Program-made: the position numbers and the translations under genes
Notes under the pieces: model-generated
What the model saw: the letters and a program-made list of their open reading frames with translations, nothing else
The model's database searches: none
Told to the model about the DNA's origin: nothing
Assembly (NCBI GenBank): GCA_014904845.1
Contig: MU119375.1
Coordinates: forward strand, 1 to 64,000
Direction: 5' to 3'
DNA from: Acephala macrosclerotiorum
Taxonomy: Eukaryota; Ascomycota; Leotiomycetes; Helotiales; Mollisiaceae
Length of the DNA: 64,000 nt
Part shown: piece by piece, positions 51,291 through 64,000 of the stretch
Layout: each line of letters opens with the position of its first letter
Position numbering within the stretch: the first letter of the stretch is position 1

Positions 51291-51485
51291 GTGACGTTTA
51301 AATCGTTTTTAGACGACTCGCGAAAAAAAATCGATTATATAATAAAAAAATACGATTTTAATTACTATATTTTCACGGTATTACTTTGGATCGAATACAA
51401 ATACTCTATTAATAGCGTATTGAAAGTCGAAAATCAAATACTAGATACAGTTTTACGATGTATAGAAACTAACGATTTGTTATAA
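51291..51485 (+). pseudogene. Unidentified ORF remnant
   Basis: 64-codon open stretch with protein-like composition (FKSFLDDSRKKIDYIIKKYD, later LLWIEYKYSINSVLKVENQI). It has no ATG start and is followed by stops within a region of intermediate mutation. I recognise no family; it may be part of a longer broken gene. Confidence 0.25.
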
Positions 51486-54400
51486 ATCTATATAATAACT
51501 ACGATTAGTTTTTCGTTTCGCATTTGAATTGTCTCAAACGATACTAAAGTTTTTCAATCATTATATAGTACTACAATAATAGTAAACAAACGACAATATA
51601 TCGAGATTAATACAAATAGTATTTACGAGTTTATAAAAATAATCGATTTGATTAAAATTTAAATCTTTTTACGACAAACGTTCATTGTATTAAATCAATC
51701 TATAGAAAATTACTTCGCGAAAAATTATTTTATAGAGAAATACTTCGTGGATTTATATATAAAAAAGAATTCTAAGTAATAAAAATTATTTTTCTATGTA
51801 ATAATAAAAATTGAATCGTCGTACAATAACAAAACGATTAAGAATATAAATAGTAAAAAAATTAAACGTTATATAGAAATCAATATAACAAAAATTATTT
51901 ACAATTTCTATATTAATAAATACATTTTCAAGAATAGTAAAAACTACAAAAAATCAATTATTAAAAATAAATAAAAACAAATTCAATACAATAGAAATTA
52001 AATATAAATATATCGTAAAAAAAAAATAATATATATTAATAAAAAATTTGAATAATATTTTGTTTGAAATACAAAGAAAAAAAAGTATTATTATTAGTTT
52101 TTTTGAATAAAATTTAATAGTTTTTCATTTTATCAATTTAAAGTATTATATATTTAACAATTCTATAAATAGTTTTTGTATTTTTAATTACTTTTCTATT
52201 TAATCGTATTATGTTTTTATGTTTACAATTTGTTACAAATTTTAATTTCGCTCGTTTAATATAGTTTTTAAAATAACGTTTGTTTTTACGAAAAGTTTGT
52301 TTTTTGTTTTAAAGATTTATTAATCGAATAATAAATACTATAAAAACGCTTTTTTAATTGTCGTTGTAAAGCAATTTATATCGACGATATAAAAACGATT
52401 ATTTTAAAGTTTTATTTTAAAAAACGTTAAATCAAAAAAAAAAAATTATAATCGACAAATAAATATATATTAATATATGTAACAAACGAAAATCTTTTTT
52501 TCGTTTCTTTGATATTTATATGTAGTTTTTTAGTTTGATTGATTTTAATAAGTTTAAACGCTTAATTTAAATGAAACTATTTTATATAAATTCAATGTTT
52601 ATTATTATAGTAGAAAAGTATACTGATAATAAATTTGTAATAAATTGTTTTGTTAATACACAAAGTAATTTCTATTATATATTCTATAGAACAAAAAAAG
52701 TAAAACTACAATTCGTTGTATATTGTTTAAAAGTATAAAAATACAAAAACAAACGATTTTGAGTAAAATTGTAGTATTGTTAGTTTAATGCGTTTAAAGT
52801 TTAGAAATTTGATTTGATTTACTATTAATATTGAATTCTATTTATTGAAGTATATTCGCGATCGATTCTTTGATAAAATATAAATACGATCGAGTTAATA
52901 ATTTTCTTTCGAGAACGGCGACGACATATAATATCCAAATAAAATAATTCGTTTTCGATTAATAATAAACTAAAAACATTCAAATTAATCATATAATCGA
53001 AAAATAAACTATTATTTTTTTACTATTAATACAAAGGAATTCAAACTAATATACGTAAATTCGAAATACTTACAAATTTTCATTATATACTCGCTTTGAT
53101 TAATAGACATATATATTCAAACCATTGAATAATTAAAAAAAGAATCGATTTCTTTGTAAAAAAAAAAGTTTATATTCTAATTATACGCATATACAATAAC
53201 AATACTCACTCTATCTATAGTTACAAAATATTCGATTGTATATAAAATATTGCATTCGAAAAAGAATATTCGAAAATTATTCAATGTATTCTATAAACGT
53301 TAAAAACTTGCGAAATTAATAATTGTAATAGTAAATACGAAAATTGATCAATAAATATAAACGTACGAAATAATACTTTGCTTTTTATTAACAAAAAAAT
53401 CTTTGACTTTCAATTCTTAATCTAATATTAGTTTCTATAAAATGCGACAGTTTTTTTTAAACTCATATTAATTTTAATCGAAATCTTTGAAATATTACAA
53501 AACTCGAAAAACTGTTTTTACTATAATTTTAATATACTAAGATCGAATTTAAACAATTTATTTCTCGACGAAAATATTTGTATATGTTTAATATTAAAAT
53601 AATTTTTTTCAATGTAAATATTTTGAATATTGCGAATTATTTAAATATCAAATAAAATTTTTTTTTTCGACTCGATTATCGATCGAGAAATATTTTGCAA
53701 ATTTTTAATATAGTGAATACTATCGATTACAATATAGTAAATATATACGTTTTAAGAAAAATCAAAAATAGAATTAATTGAATTATTTTGATTTATTAAT
53801 TTCTAAGTAATAATAATTGCATATTTTCGTATAAAAAATCCAATTATTATTCGATATAATTTATCAAAGAATTTCTTTGCCCAAGAAACTTTTACTCTTT
53901 TTATTAAAATTCGCAATATGCGATCCGTTTATTATTATTTTTCAAAAACAAATAATCGAAAACTGTAATTTATAATAATAAAAAATTTTAATAACATTGT
54001 ATAAAATTTAAAATCGTAGTACTTACCATGAAAACAAACGTTTCAACGATCACGAAACTCGCAAATATTACGACAATATATATAGAATTTAATTTCGAAA
54101 ATCTCGTTATCGTAAAAAATCGTATTTCGAAAAAATAAAAATTCAAACGATATATATCGATTATCGATAATTGAAAATATGTAAATAAACGTTAATAAAT
54201 TATATTAAAAAGTGTATTTATAATAATTAATTCATTTTTCTTTAATTTAAATTAGTATAGTTTATAGTGGCGTTATAAAATACAATAATATAAAGTATTA
54301 TTTTTTTTTATTATAACGAGCAAATTAAAATAATATATATTAACGCGAATATAAACAAAAAAAATATTAAAATAATAAAACGAAAAAAATATTAAAATAA

Positions 54401-54626
54401 TAATACGAAAAAATATTTCATTTTATTTAAAATACTAAATTTAAATAGTACTAATACTAATTTACTTTTTTATACAATAAATAAAATTCATATTTTTTCT
54501 TTTTTTAAAATACGCAAATAACAAATTTTCGAAGTATTTTCGATCAAAGTTCTTATCGACAACTTACAATACTAAAAATATCAAATTTGTAATATACAAT
54601 AAAATCTAGTAATTTATTATACTTTT
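51486..54626. other. Intermediate-RIP DNA, nothing identified
   Basis: No repeat, RNA gene or domain could be supported in this stretch by reading both strands. Confidence 0.5.
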
Positions 54627-54992
54627 TTAAATTTTAATTCTTTTTTTTGATTTTTTTCTTTTCTTAAGAAATAGAGTCTCATTAGAACTATTATAACTTC
54701 TTTGTAAAATACTATCGTTATATACAATATTTATATTTACAATATTATTATTATTATTATTATTATTTTTTTCTAATTTTTTTTTATTCTTTTTATTCTT
54801 TTTTTTATTTTTTTTATCATTTTGATCTTCAGTTTTTCTATTATCAATACCGCTTACAAAATTCTTCTCATCTATTTCTATTATCTCTTTAATTACTAAC
54901 GCTTTTTTATTAGAAAACAATTTATACTTTGAATGTTTTAAATACTTGAATCTCCAAAGAATCAAAACATTATCCACAGTCTTTTTTAACAC
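54627..54992 (-). pseudogene. ORF remnant with Lys/Asn tract probably derived from an acidic tract
   Basis: 121-codon open stretch on the minus strand starting at GTG. N-terminal part TVDNVLILWRFKYLKHSKYK, then a Lys/Asn-only tract of about 24 residues ending in eight Asn. Under G-to-A mutation GAA/GAG become AAA/AAG and GAT/GAC become AAT/AAC, so the tract was probably Glu/Asp-rich. The neighbourhood (54600-55200) keeps many CpA and CpT on the plus strand, so one strand was hit more than the other. No family recognised; an acidic linker or C-terminal tail fits. Confidence 0.4.
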
Positions 54993-57900
54993 CGTTCAAT
55001 TAACCTTCTACTCAATATAATAAAACCTATATTTCAATTCAAATTTTATTCACTTATATAATATTTCAATGCCAATTGCATTTACAATTTAATATACATA
55101 TAAATAATAGTATCAAATTCACTACTTTTTCTCTAGTACAAAAATCGTATAATCGCAGAATTCATTATTAGATTTTCTTGAAAACCAAATAAAGAAAAAA
55201 TAATTTATTTGTATAATAATATATCGTTTTAAATGAAAATCAATTTTTGAATTTTATAATAAAAATCGAATAAAATTTACCAATTATAATATTCAACTAT
55301 TTAAAATCACGATTTCGAAAATCAATATTTTTAAACTTTAAATAATCAAAAAAACTTCGAATAATTAATAGAAATTGTAATTAATAATAGAAAAAAAGTT
55401 TTTATAAAACTCTATTTACTTTTGAGAAAAATACTATATAATACAAAAAACTTTATTTAGTTCGATTAAATAATTTTGACTTGTGTAATCTTGATTCAAT
55501 AGTAATAAAATTTTATACTATTTATTTGAAAATAATAATTATAATTGTATTTAATCGTTGCGTTTTAAAGAAAATAACAATTCTCGTTGCGTTTAATTGT
55601 TACGTTTTTAAGAAAACAAAATTTAAATAAAAATTGATCAAAAGATTAGTTTATTTTAATACGTAATTAATCTTATTTTATTACTCGATAATTTGAGTTT
55701 TTTTTTCGTTTTTAAATTTGAAACAAAAATTTATTTATTCAAATTCTATCGATTGTTTTTTAAATTTTTTTTTCAATATTGCGTTTTTAATTTTTGTTTT
55801 CATTTCTACGAAGTGTATTATTCATTGTACGATCTAAAAAAAGTCTTATATTTTTATTTAACGAAATTTCAATATCGATTATTTGTTGAATTAATTGTTA
55901 TATTTTTTTTTATAATTTAAATCAAAGTATCGCTCTAATAGTCGTTAAAAATATCGTCGTAATAACAATAATTATAATAGTTTTTTTCGAGTTTTTTAAG
56001 AACTAATTATTAATATATTCGATAGACTACGAATAACAATTCGATTTGATAATAATATAAATTTCAAAATTTATATAAAAAAAAAAAATTACTCAATTCA
56101 TATACGTTTTTATTAATCGTAAAATATATTTCTATTTTATTAATAATTATATCGCGAAATACTATACGTCGAGTAAAATGTAATATATAATTACATAAAT
56201 AATTATTTTTACGTTTTTCGTTTACGAAAACAAAAATACGTATATTTTAATATTATTTTTTTTATTTATTATAGTAATAATCGAAACTTTAAATATATTT
56301 TTTATATTCGCAATTTTCGATTTCTTCGTTTTTTTTTCTTTTTCAATAAAAAAAACAATTTCAAATAATTTTTATACTTCGAACAATATAAATAAAAAAT
56401 TGAAAAAATCAATCGATTTAAAGAAAAAAGCGAATAAAACGTCAAATTCGATTATATTAATAATTACAATTATCGTAAAATCGAAATATTAATAGATAGT
56501 AATTTTAAAAAAAAAAAAAATAATACTAATAATTACTTCGATAAAAAAAATTACGAAAACGAAAAAATCGTCAATATTGATTATAGTAAAAATATTACAT
56601 ACTATTTTTATTAATTTATCGAATTATATAATAATAATATTAATAAAATCGATTATCAATTTACAGTTTAATAATCGAGAAAAAGAAAAACGTTCGCGAA
56701 ATAAAATTACGAGAAAATAATTTCAAACGATTATATTTTTAACACGTAAACGATAAATAGAAAATATTGAAAAAAACGTATAAAAAAAAGTTTAATCGAT
56801 TGAAATTTAAAAAATATTGTTTAATTATTAAAAAATATAAACGTAAATATATAGACGTATAAATATAGAGAAGATTATTACCGTGACAATTTTATAATCG
56901 ATTTTGTAATTTGATTTGAAACTCGAATCAAGTAATTACGCAAAAAAGTAAAATTAAAATAATTAAATATATACGATTAACGCATATAAAATTTCGCGTT
57001 TTAATTGAAACTTTAATTATTTTTTTATTTTATAATTAAAATCTCGTTTAAATATTTATTCAAATTATCGATTTATTACTATATTAAATACCGATTTTAA
57101 TAAGAAATAAATATACGTTATTTATTGCGAAATTTTTAAAAATATATTCGTAAAACTAAAAAAACGAAATAAAATTCGTAATATAATAAAAAAATACAAA
57201 AATTATTATTAAACAAAAAACGAATTGAATTGAAAGTTTTATTATATTTTTCGTAGAAAACGTTTATCAATTTCTTGAGAATTGTAATACATTTGATTTT
57301 AAAAAAAACTTTATTATTATTATTAATTACTTTGATATTTAAATGTTTTTAATTCAATATTCAAAAATATTATTATTAATAATAATAATTTATTATAATA
57401 ATTGTTAATTGAAACTACAAAAATTTCGTATAAAAAGAAAAATAAAACGAGCGAAAAAAAAAAAGTAATAAAACGAGAATTATTCAAAATTTGATTATAA
57501 ATACGTAAATAAATAAAATTTTAAAATAAAACTTTATTTGAAGTACTAAAATTGCGATTTTCTTTTGAATCTTTTTACGAAGTATTTTTTCGCATGTACG
57601 AAATATTGATAATACTTTTCGAATACATAAAAAAATAATAGTATAATACGAATAACAATAAATATAAGTTTACATTCTAATATAAAAATACTAATTAACG
57701 CGAAATTATAATTTGATATAAATTCATATTTTACTACAAACAAAAAAATAATAAATATTTAATTGTACTATTTTTATTTGCTTCTTTTTTTGCTCAAATC
57801 GTAATTTGATTTAATTAGAAATTCTCGTAAATCTAATTTTTTTTTCGTTTTTAGTTTTTTAACAATCGATTATTCTTTTCCAAAGATTCTATTGAATTTT

Positions 57901-59199
57901 CCACGTGAAAAACTTATATTTCGATTTTTATATTTTAAAAGAAATTGATTTTTTAATAAATTTTTTAACGATAATAATATCGAATTATTAAATTTTCAAA
58001 TATATCGTTATTGAATTTTTTTAATAGTATTATTTACTAGTTCGTTCTTTGAATTGAAAAATTTTAATTTAATATTTATTATAATAATTACTTTTTAATT
58101 TAATCAAAAAATATAATCGAAATAAATCAAAAAATTATTAATTATTATTCGAGAAAAAAAAAACATAATCGCACTAAATTCATCGAGTTTAAATACTTTT
58201 TAATTTGAAAGTAATTAAAGCGTCGTATTATATTTTTTATATTTGTTTCAATTATTGTTTTATTTATTTTTAACAAATCTTTTTTTCGCGTTTTTTTGAA
58301 CGTGTTTTTAAAAATTCATAGTATTTTATAAAAGTCTCTCGAATTCGAATCGAAAATCTTTTTCGATATTTAAAATAAAAAATAATAAATTAAAAAAATC
58401 GATTACTTTGTTCGTCGTTAATTTTACGATATTTATTATACGACTTTACTCAATTTCAAGTTTAATAGTACTAAGTAATAATAAACAAAAAATAATTTTT
58501 TTGTAAAAATTTTCTTTATAAAATTAATTTAATATTTTTTTAATTTTATCGAACTTTAATAAATAATATTATCATAAAATGTAATTGTCGTATATCGTTA
58601 AAATAATTTTCTCGATTATAATTATACGAAGATATTAAAACACTATAAAATTAAACAAAAAAATTTTTCTTGAAATAAAATCGAGAAAATCGTATTAATA
58701 TAATTTCGTCGAAATATTTTTTTTGAAATTTATTAATATCGCAAAAAAATTCGAATACTTAAAAGTATTTACTCAAATCAAATTTTTACTCTTTGTTAAT
58801 TCAATGAAAAAAAAATCTTCTAATTAGTCTATAATTCGTCTCTATAAAAGCATTGAATTTAGTGACTCTATTAACGAGTTACTATAGATCTTTAAATAAA
58901 TAATATACTTACAAATCATTGAAATCCAAGTTTTCCAATTCCAATTTTTATTTCTCTTTTTGTAATATATTTTTACAACTTTTTATTTTCGTTTAAATTC
59001 TATTTAATTCGATCTTTTTTTTATTTAATTTTTTTATTATACTTTTAAACTTTTTTTGTAATTTATACAATTTATTTTAACGCTTTATTAATTACTATTA
59101 AACGTTTGTAAATATAATCTCAAAAATATTAATTTTTTAATTTGTTTAAACAAACTATAATTTAAATATAATTATTTCGTTTTCGAGATCTTTTTATTT
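54993..59199. other. Intermediate-RIP DNA, nothing identified
   Basis: The open stretches at 55693-55920 and 57546-57743 are short, lack starts and are rich in Phe, Tyr and Ile; neither shows a domain. No element ends or RNA genes seen. Confidence 0.5.
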
Positions 59200-59478
59200 A
59201 CTCGTTTTAATATTCCAGATTTTATATTTCTTTTTAAACTCTTTTTTCAATGTAGTTTTATTTAATTTAAACGTTGCATTTTTTGATTAAAATATTGTTT
59301 TCATTGATTTGAATTCTGCGATTTTATTGTTTTTAATCGATTGAAATAACGCAATTTCGATTTTTTTAATTGCGAGTTTTTTATTTAAAATTCTGTTTTT
59401 ATTTCTGATTTCACTAAAATCATTATTAATTTCCTTTTTACTAAAGATTCTTTTTAAAATAATATAGAAATTTTTCAT
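59200..59478 (-). pseudogene. Coiled-coil-like ORF remnant
   Basis: Minus-strand reading from 59478: MKNFYIILKRIFSKKEINND, then LNKKLAIKKIEIALFQSIKN, then a TAA (Gln position) followed by an open continuation to about 59200 with SKNATFKLNKTTLKKEFKKK. Heptad-like Leu/Ile spacing around 59380 suggests a coiled coil; Lys-rich composition may stem from Glu-to-Lys change. Resembles the charged C-terminal helices of fungal DNA transposases, but no transposase core was seen, so the family is open. Confidence 0.3.
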
Positions 59479-62400
59479 ATTTTTTATATACGTTAATTCA
59501 ATAAAAAATTTAAAAAATCCAATTTTATTATTATTATTATTTATATTTGCACTTTTTAATATTATATCAATATAATTCGAGTTTAATAAATAGATTAAAA
59601 GATAGAAAAAATAGATATTAATCGTTTGAAAAAACAGAATCGTTTAATACTTTAAATTATTTCTTTTCAATCAAATTCGCATTAAATCGTAAAATTACTA
59701 ATAAATTTCGAATGACAAGTTTTTTACTTTCAATAATAAATTTTAAAAGAAATAAAATAAACTATTTTAAGAATTTATTTATTATAAATTTATATACTTT
59801 TCAATGTTTTTTTCTCGTTTTATTTTTTAAATTAAATATTCTTATAATACGAATTTATATTTCATTACTATATTTAATTCGAAATCGATTCAATCAAATG
59901 TTTATAGAACGTTCGTATTTAATTTAATATTCAATAGATTAGCGACAAAATAATTAATTGTTCGTACAATTTTATTTTCTCGATAATATACAAATTAAAT
60001 AATAATAAATCGTTCATTGTATCAAAGTATGCAACTCTAATTAAAAACTCGAAATTACAATATGAAATTATTATTCTTTTGCCGTACTACGAATTTATTC
60101 AAATTTGTAATTGTCGATAAATTCGAGTATCTATTGATTAAACTTTCGAAAAAAAAGTTTTGTTCGATAATTACATTTCTCATTTGATTGAATTGTATCA
60201 ATTCTCTTATCAAACAATTAGTCTTATAAACAATCATTAGAAGCGATAAAAAAATGCGATATAAATTATTAAATAGAATTTTTTTATTTAATTTCAATTT
60301 ATTTTAACGAATTACGTTTATGTCTTGAAATAGCAAATTCTAATAATTAAACGTTCGCGTGACTCTAAAATGGTTTATAAAAAGTTTAATCGTTTTGAAA
60401 ATTCGATTTAGTAAACTTTTCTTTTTTTTTCAATATTACGCAGTTTACTAAAGAGATTTAATTGTTTAAATCGTAAAAAATTAACGAAATTAACGCGTAT
60501 AATTGAAATTTGTAAAGTATTTTAATAGTTCTATTTAATAATTACACTTATAATTAAAGTTCATTTCAATGTAAAACTATACATTTCATAGGAAAATAGA
60601 ATTCTATTTACGATTTTATTTGCTACACTTATTACTACTTACTTTCGAGTTTCAATCGCTAATTACTATAATTATTCTTTTTTCAAGTCTTTGTCTATAG
60701 ATTATATACAACGGTATATAACTATGAATTTGCTTATTTATATACTTTTTTTTTACTTTCGCTAATCGCATTTTTATTTGTTCTCGTTTCTATTTTAAGT
60801 CTCTAATTATCGATTTTAATGTAATCGTTTAAATATTATCAAATAAAATCGTTTTTTAATACAATTCTATCGCTTTTAACGTCTTATTATTCGATTATTT
60901 ATTTATCGATACATGGAAAATTTTTATCGTTATATTAGTAAATTTTATATCGCGTATTATATCGACCAATAGTATTATTACGTCGAAATTGATACTCAAA
61001 TTGACGAGTTTATTACTAACGAGACTTTAGTATTTCACGATTAAATGATCCGATAATATATTTTCATCGTAACAATAAAAGTAATAATAGATTTCTTGCA
61101 TTTCTATTTACTTTCTCGGTTTAAAATATTTGTTTCAACGTTAGAAAATACTTAATCTTATTATAATATACTAGACTCACTTTAATATCTAGCGTATTAA
61201 TTTGAACCAATTTCGAATAATTATAATCATATATCGAAAGTATATATAATCAAAGTAATATTTTGAATAAAACTATGAATTTTCAATGTTATCGATTATA
61301 AATTTAACGTTCGACGAAATTTAATTAAATTGAATAGAACTTAAATCGATATTTAAAATATTTATATTTAAATATTGATTTTTTACTATAAAAAAATTAA
61401 TTCAAATTTTACTCAAATTTCATTGATTAAATTTACTAGTAATATTCTATATTTCAATTTTAATACTTATATTTAGAATGTTTTATAAATTTATTTTTAT
61501 AAAAACAAAGTAAAATCAATAGTAAAAACTCGTTATTAGAGTATATATTATATTCTCTTTATTTTATTTTAATTCATTATTCAAAAAATTGTAATTTTTT
61601 TCGCGAAATTTGTAATATTAATAATTATTCTCGAATACGTAATTTTTAATACTCGATATTAATAATATTAATATCGTTTCAATATTATTTATTTTATAGT
61701 TTATATCGTACATATTAATACTATTATCAATATCGATTGAAATCTCTATTAATTGTAATATTTACTATTTTTCGAATAATTCTATATATATAATAAAATC
61801 GCTCGAAAGAATAATTATAAAAGCGATTACTACGAGATTATATTTCTAATAAATATTATAAAAAAAAAAAATATTAAAAAAAAGAATACATATTTTAATT
61901 TGTTTAATATAGCGTATATTAGAATTCGAAAACGAATTATAATATTTATACGTTTGTTTGCTTTTTTGTAGAATTAATCGATAATTATTATCGAATTTTA
62001 AAACGATAATTATTATATTGTAAAATTTATTATTTAAATTAGAATTAATAAAAAGTAAAAAACGTGAAATAAAATATAATAAATTGCAAATTTTATTGAA
62101 AAATATAATTAATATATTAAAAACGCAAATAATAGAAATTGTCGACTTAGAAAAATACAAATAAATAATTTTTATAAAATTGAACTTTATAATACGTTCG
62201 CTTTCGATTGTTTTTACTAATTAATTCGCTCTTTCGAATTGCTTAAAATAAAACGCTAGTAATCGCTAGTAGTCGCTGATAATTATTATTATATATCGCT
62301 AAAATAATTAATTATAAGACTTTTTTCAATAGAATTTCACAAAGCGTATTCTATAGCTCTCGATATATATCGTTTCAATAATCTTTTTTTAATACTTTAA

Positions 62401-64000
62401 AAAGTATTTTGTTCGAACTTTTTCGATACGTAATAAAATTTTTTTTTTATTCGAATTTAAAATCCAAGATTATAATTTTTCAAAGACTAATAATTTATAG
62501 TAATACAATCTTTATTTACAACGCTTTTTATTTAATAAATTATACGTTTTATATCGATATTAAACAAAATAATTAAAATGATTAAACGAAAAAATATTAT
62601 ACACTTGAAAACTCATTCGAATTTCTTTGTCTCAATATATTATTACTATTTAAAATCCTCTATCAAACTTTGTATCAATTGATCCATAGTTCTAATTTTC
62701 TTTTCTCTCTATTTACTAATTTTCTTCGAGGTTTTTTTCTCTACAATCTAGATTTTACTACTTAATAAACCAATTCGAAAAATATTATAATTTGTATTTG
62801 AAAAAAACAATAAAATAATTCAATTATTAAAAACTTTATTTTTTAAATTATTATTTTATTTACAAAAATTATATCAAATATTAATCGCTCGTTTTTGTAT
62901 AAACGTTTTATAAATAACCTTATAATAATCTATTTATATCAATAATACAACGAGAAATTTGAGCTTTTTATAGTTTTTTTGACGTTTTTTTACTCTCGAA
63001 TTAATATAATTTATTTCGATAGTATCGATTTTTTCACAGATCAAATCTATAATTTAGTGTATAATCAAATTATTATTCTAATTTCGTATTAACATTTATT
63101 AATTAAAAATTTAATTATATATTACATATTTTATTTTTTTTAATTATAACGTTAATTATAAACTTTTACTTGTTTTCTTTTAATATATTGACTTTAAACT
63201 AAAATCGTATAATCGAATCTTCTATCAATTTAATTTTGCGCGTACAATTCAATTTAAATATCAAATTTTCGATAATAATCTTCAAAAATTTTTTAGTAAT
63301 TAATATAATATTAATATCGAAAATATAAAAATCGATAAAAATATTAAAATTATTAATAAAAACTTTAATATCGCGTTATTAACTCAAAACGTATTTCACG
63401 TAATACACTATATATTATATACAAAAGCGATTCGATTACTCGACGTACGAGAAATTGAAATTCTCTATTATATAATATATATTACTACTTTACAAAAGTA
63501 ATATAACAAAGCAAAATTTAATAATCGAGTATATTATTAAATATAATCTTTTTAGTTTTCATTAATAAAAAACGCAATAAAAGTTTCCGAGAAAAAATTT
63601 CTAATTTAAACTCTCGATATAAATTTAATAAAACAAATTCAATATAATTTCAAATTTTTAGACTTATTTGAATCATTCAAATAAAGCGTAAAAATACAAA
63701 TCTAATATCAATTTAAGCGATTATTTATTCAATTGATTCTTATAACAATATTTTTTTGCATCAAAATATAATAAATAATTCGAATAATATTTTTAAAATC
63801 GTATTATATATATACTAAGATTTAATTAAATATTAATACTTTTTTTTTTCGATGTACTATAAATCGAAAAAAGTAATAATATTGTAAAAATAAAAAACTT
63901 TAAAATAATTATAACTTTTGATTTATTTATTCAAACGCTTATTACAAGTTTTAAAGTTTGTATTTACTTTTTAAAGTATTTTCTACTCGCAAATAACTAA
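59479..64000. other. Intermediate-RIP DNA to window end, nothing identified
   Basis: Open stretches at 59712-59927, 60055-60297 and 61846-62160 have protein-like patches but no recognisable domain. A short plus-strand reading at about 63364-63470 (FHVIHYILYTKAIRLLDVRE) looks protein-derived. The block runs beyond the window. Confidence 0.45.

Noticed and set aside
52370..52400. Plus-strand Y-I-D-D-I reading as a gypsy RT box
   Set aside because: No flanking RT motifs in frame; upstream and downstream residues do not fit.
1..64000. Mitochondrial or bacterial AT-rich genome
   Set aside because: The only intact gene has five spliceosomal introns with nuclear codon usage, copia retrotransposons are present, and no mitochondrial genes, rRNA or tRNA were seen.
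1..64000. CRISPR arrays, tRNA or rRNA genes
   Set aside because: No regular spacer-repeat arrays or RNA gene signatures were found; the tandem repeats lack spacers and the organism is eukaryotic.

Overview
The window is nuclear DNA of a filamentous ascomycete (Pezizomycotina). Three things point there: a multi-exon gene with short introns (47-69 bp, GT-AG), Ty1/copia retrotransposons whose gag, integrase and reverse transcriptase signatures survive, and extreme C-to-T / G-to-A mutation of repeats in the style of RIP (repeat-induced point mutation). About 61 of 64 kb is AT-rich RIPed repeat DNA. In the most mutated stretches C survives almost only inside CpG, so CpA, CpT and CpC are exhausted while CpG is relatively spared. 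The class or species cannot be told from the sequence.

Layout. 929-3826 is an internally deleted, saturated copia relative (element A). 4124-10589 is a full-length copia element on the minus strand (element B) with 208/212-bp LTRs and a perfect TTAAT target duplication. 10595-11617 and 33248-34920 are broken, saturated fragments of B-type elements (D and C). Between them lies an older LTR-bounded unit (G, 11618-33247) with 127-bp terminal repeats. G is split by a copia element (E, minus strand, 16191-28823, perfect TATTA target duplication). E is itself split in its gag region by a same-family copy in the opposite orientation (F, plus strand, 21101-27414). E without F, and F itself, are each 6,314 bp with 229-bp LTRs. 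None of these elements has an intact coding frame.

34.93-37.31 kb is a sharply bounded island of normal base composition with the only intact gene of the window: a minus-strand, six-exon gene encoding a predicted 601-aa protein with a fungal-type N-terminal domain and two ubiquitin-like domains. 37.38-38.93 kb is saturated AT-rich DNA.

From 38.93 kb to the window end a block of more than 25 kb is mutated to an intermediate degree. It starts abruptly with a CpG-dense, promoter-like segment. It contains a degraded coding region ending in a recognisable Myb/SANT-like domain, several short tandem repeats, and two further degraded ORF remnants. I could not identify the element type there.

The degree of C loss forms strata that agree with the nesting order: the hosts of insertions (A, C, D, G) are saturated, while the insertions B, E and F keep many non-CpG C residues. 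The region therefore records successive retrotransposon waves, each RIPed, surrounding one surviving gene. A gene-poor, nested-retroelement, AT-rich block of this kind could be a subtelomeric or pericentromeric AT isochore; that is inference only.
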